This document shows positions 41,501 to 44,240 of a stretch of DNA of 44,240 bases, one piece after another. Made by a program: the position numbers and the translations under genes. Below the pieces are notes generated by a model. That model was not told where the DNA came from and ran no database searches. It saw nothing but the letters and a program-made list of their open reading frames with translations. The first letter of the stretch is position 1. Each line of letters starts with the position of its first letter. Where the stretch lies: the IMG/VR virus record IMGVR_UViG_3300008450_000082, positions 1 through 44,240 of that record; one strand, 5' to 3'. This stretch comes from a virus.

Positions 41501-42535
41501 TCCGAGGACCGCTTCACCCGTGCGCTTGGTCACATCCGCACCGGTGCGAGTGTTGCGGGGTTGGGATTCAACCTGATGACCTCGATGCTGCAGGCGTTCG
41601 GCCTGACCAACGCCATCCCGCGGGTGGGCGCCGTCAACATGGCCAAGGCAGTAGGCCGGTGGATTGGGTCGTCGAAAGACATGGAGGATTCCATTGCCTG
41701 GATCTACGAGCGCAGCGACATGATGCGCCTGCGCGGGAAAACCATGAACCGTGAGCTCAACGAGATCCGCAACACCGTTGACCCGAAGTTCCAGACCGCC
41801 CTGATGGACAGCTACTTCTACCTCATCCAGAAGGGGCAGATGCTCGCCGACGTGCCGACATGGCTCGGCGCCTACCACAAGGCGATGGACGCGAAGTCCA
41901 CCGAAGAGGAGGCAGTGCGCATTGCGGACCAGACGGTCATCGACACGCAGGGCGGCGGGATGGTGAAGGACCTCGCCAACGTCCAACGCGGCGGTCCGCT
42001 GCTCAAGATGTGGACGACGTTCTACAGCTATTTCAACGCCCTGTGGAACCTCAACGTCGAGACGGTCAAGCGCACCAACTTCAAGAGCCCCACCGACATG
42101 GGTCGCATGATGGTTGACCTGCTCATCCTCAACTCGCTGCCGGTTGCCATCCAGTACGCACTGGTGACCGCAATGCGCGGCGGGGCAGGGGGCGATGACG
42201 AGGAGTGGTACAAGGCACTAGCGAAGCAGCAGATGTCCTACCTGCTGGCGCAGTTGGTGTTCGTGCGCGAACTCGGTGGCATCATGGATGGGCGCAACTA
42301 CGAAGGCCCCGCCGGCGGGCGCTTCTTCGCCGAGTCCTACAAGCTTGCCAAGCAGGTGGAGCAGGGAGAGCTCGACCGTGGGTTCTGGGTGTCGGCCAAC
42401 AAGGTCGGGGGCATCCTGTTCCACTACCCGGCAGTGCAGGCTCAACGCACCGTTGAGGGAATGAAGTCCCTCTGGGAAGGTAAGACATCCAACCCTGCCG
42501 TGCTGATTGTTGGCCCAAGCAGAGAAGAGCGTTGA
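32597..42535 (+). CDS. Giant polyvalent protein, 3,312 residues (ART, zincin and LPD-like modules)
   Basis: The gene is 9.9 kb, 22% of the genome, and in the T7 gp16 position, so the product is probably packaged and injected. Visible modules are a helical N-terminus, a coiled coil near 640-770, and an ADP-ribosyltransferase-like domain near 875-1030 opening QVFHGTEADF (His882). An uncharacterised module lies near 1080-1480 (MHWFGWNAIKNES). A module near 1535-1660 reads LLAIHNISGRNI, GLPVPSIGVTR. A zinc-metallopeptidase motif FMHEAAHFYLE (His2076, Glu2077, His2080) is followed by HETFARGFERYLMEG. Long helical linkers follow. The C-terminus (ADQTVIDTQGGGMVKDLANV; WTTFYSYFNALWNLN) resembles LPD38-type domains. 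Such polyvalent proteins are thought to act on host targets early in infection. I see no transglycosylase motif. Base composition suggests a local frame anomaly near 37101-37196. Confidence 0.85.
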   Translation: MAQDIFDTTPEDLRASMLVATSTDPEAHAKVVNLANKLQLPPELVARNPQWAQHQSDLMLDAEKLTKDYPGTSKFLSDPNRAAVSRDELIQHMAMEDTLRSAELLEPGLFGKDVRDAIAKQLRDKGHKIEIVDGSRPASEWLPSLDFTAGENVPDVIPGEVQAFQGVGGMGIPNPAQDTQDEQSQKMDQKAVQLYKTPQGFWERMITGATNLEPVPFAGAGKELVDVYALTQLANRVKDGTADDNDWIELLKYDNEIRRGTDFGGKVAAVLVNLPAFAGEIAATGGLYTAGSQAARKAGLFAAKKILNKSAREVAESAVLRGVVKTAGWVAGSAVQATVGMPHRVAVDAMQRMVPQLSSMSVSEQGELEKLVLDSEDGFASAIGKAILNQSIELGTESAGRFIGKVTGLEAMKAAVMTKWFKLHPTSGLSQFFAKLRKAKWDGVLEEFGEERLGEILRAVTGLESMKLDPEQYAVELVSFSALPMAGAAVYGPGMVRQSRQLAQRAQAQVDFVRDLGAQSSESKTRTRVPGMLGALGDLAAQNGPVERVFAPIAAWDQYFASKGIDPRQVAQETLGETESYDKAREAGHDLEIPIGAYTEKLAPTEHNEALAQVLRLGSVDAPNVVEMQAGLQATQASVEEMLKLNQDYTALSTEKQTLADEMTTLQEQVNTLQSQAEQRTARMQEIQSQLQTQAPQALQEILSGNAPAAAELQGLAQEYQSLAQQDQQAQQATARIDAITARQGEIDKEISRIEKRNAQARQSAPGQAPEVVDMANEVYTQLMATKNTSEGVARAHSNMFARMAYIMANRSGMSLQQFKDRFVTQIIGKASAAPAGVTMSQEEQQRDADYLAAVEAGDMETAQRLVDEAAKAAGYTAQVFHGTEADFTVPNMPLFLGDEATANAYAQDRAAAYGDGATPVVYRFYAKFNNTASEEDVKRVASELGLQVENDMAFSVLDPQMSPGKAQRVIEELKRQGYDSAQIDDFVAGNDTNVVQSFVAFDAQQLKSADPITRDADGNVIPLSERFDEGQNSILYQGENKTGADIAPAFENLPSYKPSKAKATVAEVDGVATLEISKDSQKDKPVPKAAWESGNEVALGRLDKALKLLDKDPERIASGKGFVEYLNAAGVWGVVTPPPSMMHVLLNKPEMYVDLLNGGYHGTRTEKGTQEAARAGLDGTVEMRNLLAGEAPHPWAVALHHLWGILSRMLAPLDQEAMWLRLITHKPVLDAIQSSIDGTFTLTPEQWEARVKQARIETEATSQKRGNSATANANAFYAHLANWNGNWDKVADIYASKSAAEMGRRFWKLNLGKVGIRNKVQRFIGLTFGVPGVILDRWKFVELWLPTMMQKAGVTRPSEYFAYSGGLTPEDPLGVYGVLGGLENDNNGLSLALYEGLEKVMQKAIDASPLLQQHMGQHQNPGGMHWFGWNAIKNESVGHSSLDLTKQIIQIQKQGSSVNAETIQQLIASGTFYTEGLAGAKSITRFAIENGVPVVTTRSRDADGQLGGLSGSAGGRADGQGGSGETTAQQEVTLNQSVFPETQRTPLLAIHNISGRNILNAAELGGLPVPSIGVTRPDAVYTGFGEISLIGTKDLADPRRNPVFNADAYTVRFPQPEYGKMKQAAANKIIKPLLPFQKLFNDYTPGEVWQRLVERGDVASAIDKLSRSEAAKAAFLDSKGITVEPVMYEPAMNYGWSNSDTLKEYLTPERMKQAMAGDENIRRELVPVVEAAIRKDVQKKNLDPEDAEHLVNRFKKNALSTDGGVGFNILHRIETDWSRADKKQVDLGSTRDVLNEALKGREAEFEQWVQGMILAEAGEPKLTIGRKKVPFTLENIVDYMTSSSVKGVESTMTFGEGKARAMSAAKIADIEEMRNRAQSEIGTKEEVDAAREKASKLLADYRTKAAEHYGYADTWSAFDDSMKALAKWAKGARTTANLQKALKAVGFKSVPQDVLELGVEAGKAFLNAPVPYFESKPQRSVALSEFKAAVVPSDTRQEVRQVLADAGVQVFDYTPYDDASRRAVVAQASQETQTLFQNEKNARGSISFNPAQRGAPRREFTIRMLSSANASTFMHEAAHFYLEVFNDLASAPDAPQALREDWNRISKWLGLQAGVPITVDQHETFARGFERYLMEGKAPAEEVRGFFASMRTWLVRIYRDLMNLNVDISDDIRGVFDRMVATDVEIEAAQAREKVEPMFGTKPDGMDEAAWERYRKAVESASLQARERLQTELEREMLKAKSDERKAEIARVTQTVRSELAATREHIALAILRSGKMPDDEPIPEPLMPMKLDRDSLLSAGFDKDTMDALRKLGVYRVEEGVSVDVAAEVLGFGSADELVQALVSTPSFDKAVKEETKRRVDASHPSIMEDSKEIKRAASDAVRNDKRDEVIAVEVEELQRLIRADKQAAGRVADLAPAPLGAIARRILRSGPEQANAARILLDNSKVTVDFIKAMATKVAQEQLQGMKLRDIRPSLYLAAARAAGARASRLAAAGDFQGALGQKESELLNHILYRESRDMQKVAQKQQRYLLRMTEDAARERLGKANPSYREQVDGILERFNFVPIPLSQVDRRTRLAEWISAQEAKGLTVDIDETVRDEAFRKDFREMTAIELTAVWEAVKQIDHLAKTTTRLLTLQDEREFRAVVQDLVAQITANTKAKPRGFGSKTSGEKIAEGWDSFFAAHRKLASLVREMDGFVDAGPVYNAIMAPINDAGDNEAVETEKATEAIQKLFKVFEKDELKRMTRKQVVRGATKNFNLSREDVLSIALNWGNEDNRQKLVDGYNGLTEQDVIAILDTMTEKEWKFVQSVWDYIDSFWPRIRDKQERVYGIPPDKIEPTPVVTKFGVFKGGYYPLKYAGARAEGESDADAAKMMMRGAVTSSTTRRGHTKERVAGVERPVRLDLGVLTEHVTQVVHDLTHHEMLVDVNRILRNRSVMEAIEEHYGEPVYRQLRKALEAIAVGNTNSEDRFTRALGHIRTGASVAGLGFNLMTSMLQAFGLTNAIPRVGAVNMAKAVGRWIGSSKDMEDSIAWIYERSDMMRLRGKTMNRELNEIRNTVDPKFQTALMDSYFYLIQKGQMLADVPTWLGAYHKAMDAKSTEEEAVRIADQTVIDTQGGGMVKDLANVQRGGPLLKMWTTFYSYFNALWNLNVETVKRTNFKSPTDMGRMMVDLLILNSLPVAIQYALVTAMRGGAGGDDEEWYKALAKQQMSYLLAQLVFVRELGGIMDGRNYEGPAGGRFFAESYKLAKQVEQGELDRGFWVSANKVGGILFHYPAVQAQRTVEGMKSLWEGKTSNPAVLIVGPSREER
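37101..37196 (+). other. Nested +1-frame open frame inside the giant gene
   Basis: ATG 37101 (GGAG 5 nt upstream) to TAA 37196 would encode 31 residues ending EDAQMVKEAAERLLRSKK, a natural-looking helical tail. 26 of 31 codons end in G or C, against about one third in the giant frame over the same DNA, where the product is Gly/Ser-rich. It could be a nested gene, the trace of a frameshift, or the old end of a gene later fused. Confidence 0.35.
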
Positions 42536-42573
42536 TGAATCAGCAAATCCATCACCACGATTGAGAAAAGCCT

Positions 42574-43173
42574 ATGTCCGTCCCATCCGAAACCAACCTG
42601 GTCAGCGCACTGAGCAATGGCACCCAGAAGGTTTACCCCTACACATTCCGAGTGATGAGTGCCGACAACCTGCAGGTGATTGTGCAGAGCAAAGCAGGTG
42701 TCGAGCAGACTAAGGTCTTGGGAACTGACTACACGGTTGACGGGGTTGGTTCGTACACTGGCGGGAGCATAACCCTCGCAACCGCACCGCTTAACGGTGA
42801 GCGGGTGACAATCCGCCGCGTGATTCCCACGTTCACGCAGTCGGTTGACCTTCGCAACCAAGGGGCGTTCTTCGCCGAGACACACGAGGACGTGTTCGAC
42901 CAGTTGACGATGATGCTCCAGCAGTTGAAGACGGACGTGGCGCGTTCGGCCAAGCTGAACCTATCGTCCGCAGCGTCAGGGCTTAACGTGGAGTTCCCGA
43001 AGCCGAAGGGCAACCGTGCCATCGGCTGGAACGACGAGGCTAATGCACTCGTTAACCTCGAAGTGGGAGCACTTTACGACGGCAAGACAATCCAAGGCGG
43101 GTTCTACGACAACACCGGAGCACCTGTTCCAGAGGAGGAGGCAATCGTCATCACTGCAGGCACTTATCCCTAA
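42574..43173 (+). CDS. T7 gp17-like fibre anchor (N-terminal domain only)
   Basis: The 199-residue protein matches the T7 tail-fibre N-terminal domain: TNLVSALSNGTQKVYPYTFR, GVGSYTGGSITLATAPLNGE, RVTIRRVIPTFTQSVDLRNQ and AETHEDVFDQLTMMLQQLK. It attaches fibres to the tail nozzle. Here it is only an anchor, with a short C-terminal extension (LNVEFPKPKGNRAIGWNDEA) and no shaft or tip. Separate fibre genes at 18508-24841 could dock onto it, giving branched fibres. Confidence 0.92.
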   Translation: MSVPSETNLVSALSNGTQKVYPYTFRVMSADNLQVIVQSKAGVEQTKVLGTDYTVDGVGSYTGGSITLATAPLNGERVTIRRVIPTFTQSVDLRNQGAFFAETHEDVFDQLTMMLQQLKTDVARSAKLNLSSAASGLNVEFPKPKGNRAIGWNDEANALVNLEVGALYDGKTIQGGFYDNTGAPVPEEEAIVITAGTYP

Positions 43174-43176
43174 CGC

Positions 43177-43413
43177 ATGGAAATCAACGCATCTGCGGCG
43201 GCCTACGCGCCCAGCTTCACCGGTGTCCCCAACCCTCCCGCTGGGTTGCTCGTTTTGGCGCCGAAGGTTCACTCGTCGTCAGGCCCCATCGCAGTGATGG
43301 GCAGCGCATTACCTCCCGACACCATCATCCCAAAGGGAGCCGGCATCTATGACGAGAACGGGATGCTGCCCCAGCTAAAGGGCAAGGGATTGGAGTTCAT
43401 CGCCTACGCTTAA
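43177..43413 (+). CDS. Small hypothetical protein at end of late operon
   Basis: The 78-residue product (MEINASAAAYAPSFTGVPNP, VLAPKVHSSSGPIAVMGSAL, LKGKGLEFIAYA) is beta-rich and probably structural, given the TAA-CGC-ATG junction with the fibre anchor. Its TAA lies in a TTAA shared with the stop of the convergent endolysin gene. I do not recognise a family. Confidence 0.65.
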   Translation: MEINASAAAYAPSFTGVPNPPAGLLVLAPKVHSSSGPIAVMGSALPPDTIIPKGAGIYDENGMLPQLKGKGLEFIAYA

Positions 43414-43883
43414 GCGATTGGCACCCACTTGCCGGGGGCACGCAACTCACGCAACTGCGCGAGCGTGAACGGCACGTCGAGCTCGTAGTGCGGGGCGTCG
43501 TAAATCGTGCTGAAGTGTCCTCCCCATCGAAGGTTGTACTTCGTCGCAAGCTTCGCGGCTTCCTGATGGAAATCGTCAGCGGTCTTCGGTTCGTCGTCGT
43601 CGAGGTACTTGCCGGCGCGGAACACGCCCATGTCGATAGCGAGACCGAAGTTGTGCATCGATGACCCGGGGCGGGCTTTCGTCACAATCTTGCCCGGTGC
43701 GGTGCGCCCCTGAGCGTAAAGACGTTCCTGCTCCTCCCATGACCGGAGTCCGCAGATTGCCTTGTACTCGAGCCCCTTCTTCGCGGCGAGTGCCTGAGCT
43801 TCAGCGACGAATGCGCGGAAGGGTCCCTGCGCGGAGGGATGGCACGTCGCGATGTTCTTCTCGGATCGTGGGTCGAGGCTCAT
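43410..43883 (-). CDS. Endolysin, M15-type L-alanyl-D-glutamate/D-Ala-D-Ala peptidase
   Basis: The 157-residue protein cuts peptidoglycan cross-links or stem peptides. The zinc ligands are visible in SSMHNFGLAIDMG (His77, Asp84) and PHYEL (His132), with RSWEEQERLYAQGR before them, the order of VanY/CwlK-like peptidases. No signal peptide is evident, so release would need a holin. I chose ATG 43883, which overlaps the previous stop (ATGA); the open frame upstream to 43964 is a shadow. It converges on the late operon with no terminator between. Confidence 0.93.
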   Translation of the reverse strand: MSLDPRSEKNIATCHPSAQGPFRAFVAEAQALAAKKGLEYKAICGLRSWEEQERLYAQGRTAPGKIVTKARPGSSMHNFGLAIDMGVFRAGKYLDDDEPKTADDFHQEAAKLATKYNLRWGGHFSTIYDAPHYELDVPFTLAQLRELRAPGKWVPIA

Positions 43884-44080
43884 GGTTGTTCGTCGGTTTC
43901 CTCCTCGTCGTGCGGGAGGATGTGAGCGATGCGTTTCCAGAGTCGGATGCGATCTATCTCGCACCTGTCGGCTTTCTCCTCAACCCGGTTGAGCCTTTGA
44001 TTGAGCCACCAGAGGGCAAAGCAAAGCACCGCGACAACGGGTCCCTGTTGCGCCAACTGCTCGAGGATGCGTTGCTCCAT
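43880..44080 (-). CDS. Small membrane protein of the lysis cassette, 66 residues
   Basis: The product has one membrane span (about residues 14-27, PVVAVLCFALWWL) followed by a charged helix (NQRLNRVEEKADRCEIDRIR) and an acidic end (HDEEETDEQP). It starts 6 nt after the 56-residue holin-like stop and overlaps the endolysin start by ATGA. It could be a second holin, an antiholin or an inner-membrane spanin-like component. No separate Rz/Rz1 pair is visible. Confidence 0.7.
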   Translation of the reverse strand: MEQRILEQLAQQGPVVAVLCFALWWLNQRLNRVEEKADRCEIDRIRLWKRIAHILPHDEEETDEQP

Positions 44081-44086
44081 GCGGCG

Positions 44087-44240
44087 TTACGGTTTGCGCT
44101 CACGGCGTACAACCTCGATGCCCCCGACGACGGCAGTGCCTGCCATGACGATAGCCTCGGCGAGGTCGGGGTGGAGTTTCAGCCCGAATGCTGTGGCAAT
44201 GATGGTCAGGCCCCGCCAGGTGGATGCCTCTTTGAGGCGT
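44087..44240 (-). CDS. Holin-like small membrane protein, 3' part (start lies at 131)
   Basis: This is the right-end copy of the holin-like frame. It lacks the first codons here because the window is cut inside the gene. Bases 44127-44240 duplicate 1-114, and 44126-44087 supply the unique C-terminal end (GIEVVRRERKP and TAA stop). Joined to 131-115 it makes the complete 56-residue product described for the left end. Confidence 0.7.
   Translation of the reverse strand, partial: RLKEASTWRGLTIIATAFGLKLHPDLAEAIVMAGTAVVGGIEVVRRERKP
44127..44240. repeat. Terminal direct repeat, right copy
   Basis: Exact second copy of bases 1-114. Removing one copy leaves a unit genome of 44,126 bp. The repeat is entirely inside the holin-like coding region read on the minus strand. 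Confidence 0.97.

Noticed and set aside
43884-43964. Longer endolysin starting at 43964
   Set aside because: Those codons overlap the small membrane protein gene. The ATGA-coupled start at 43883 gives a normal family length.

Overview
The window looks like one complete tailed-phage genome of podovirus type. The first 114 bases recur exactly as the last 114 bases, so the unit genome is about 44,126 bp. A small holin-like gene on the minus strand is intact only when read across the joined ends, so the sequence is best seen as a circular (or circularly permuted) genome cut open at an arbitrary point. The DNA is GC-rich. I see no integrase, transposase, tRNA gene, CRISPR array, phage DNA polymerase or phage RNA polymerase, so the phage probably relies on host polymerases and looks lytic. 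Strong AGGAGGT-type ribosome binding sites in the middle region and good sigma70-like promoters indicate a conventional bacterial host, probably Gram-negative. I cannot name it.

Layout. (1) A leftward operon from 5098 to 411 encodes a small helix-turn-helix regulator, a superfamily 2 helicase, SSB, a VRR-NUC nuclease, a TOPRIM primase/VirE-like helicase and a small protein. A strong terminator (262-303) follows. Downstream of it, across the circular junction, lie small membrane proteins and an M15-type endolysin (lysis cassette, ending at 43410). (2) A rightward early operon (5302-8720) encodes a YqaJ exonuclease, an ERF annealing protein, a small HTH protein, a DUF3310 protein and ThyX, and ends in a terminator. 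(3) A second rightward operon (8880-12761) holds a chain of small genes coupled by ATGA overlaps, then a cytosine-C5 DNA methyltransferase whose DNA is open and apparently coding in two frames. (4) A 470-bp control region (12762-13233) contains a promoter followed at once by a terminator and a nine-copy GTAGAC repeat cluster. (5) The late operon (13234-43413) encodes terminase, portal, a tail-fibre cassette, scaffold, capsid, cement, tail tube proteins, internal virion proteins, a 3,312-residue polyvalent protein and a T7-gp17-like fibre anchor.

Regulation. Five 17-bp palindromes of the form GTTG(C/T)-N9-(G/A)CAAC sit beside the starts of four transcription units and the first helicase gene. 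They are probably operators for the HTH regulator at 4790-5098. The promoter-terminator pair at 12758-12863 resembles the lambda pR'/tR' arrangement and suggests late control by antitermination.

The most interesting items are the dual-frame methyltransferase locus (10539-12350), the five-operator regulon, the short leader RNA before the late genes, the GTAGAC cluster beside the terminase genes, a stand-alone protein resembling the C-terminal domain of DnaX (gamma/tau), and an unusual frame anomaly inside the giant polyvalent protein gene. Family assignments come from recognisable motifs and memory of families. No database search was run.
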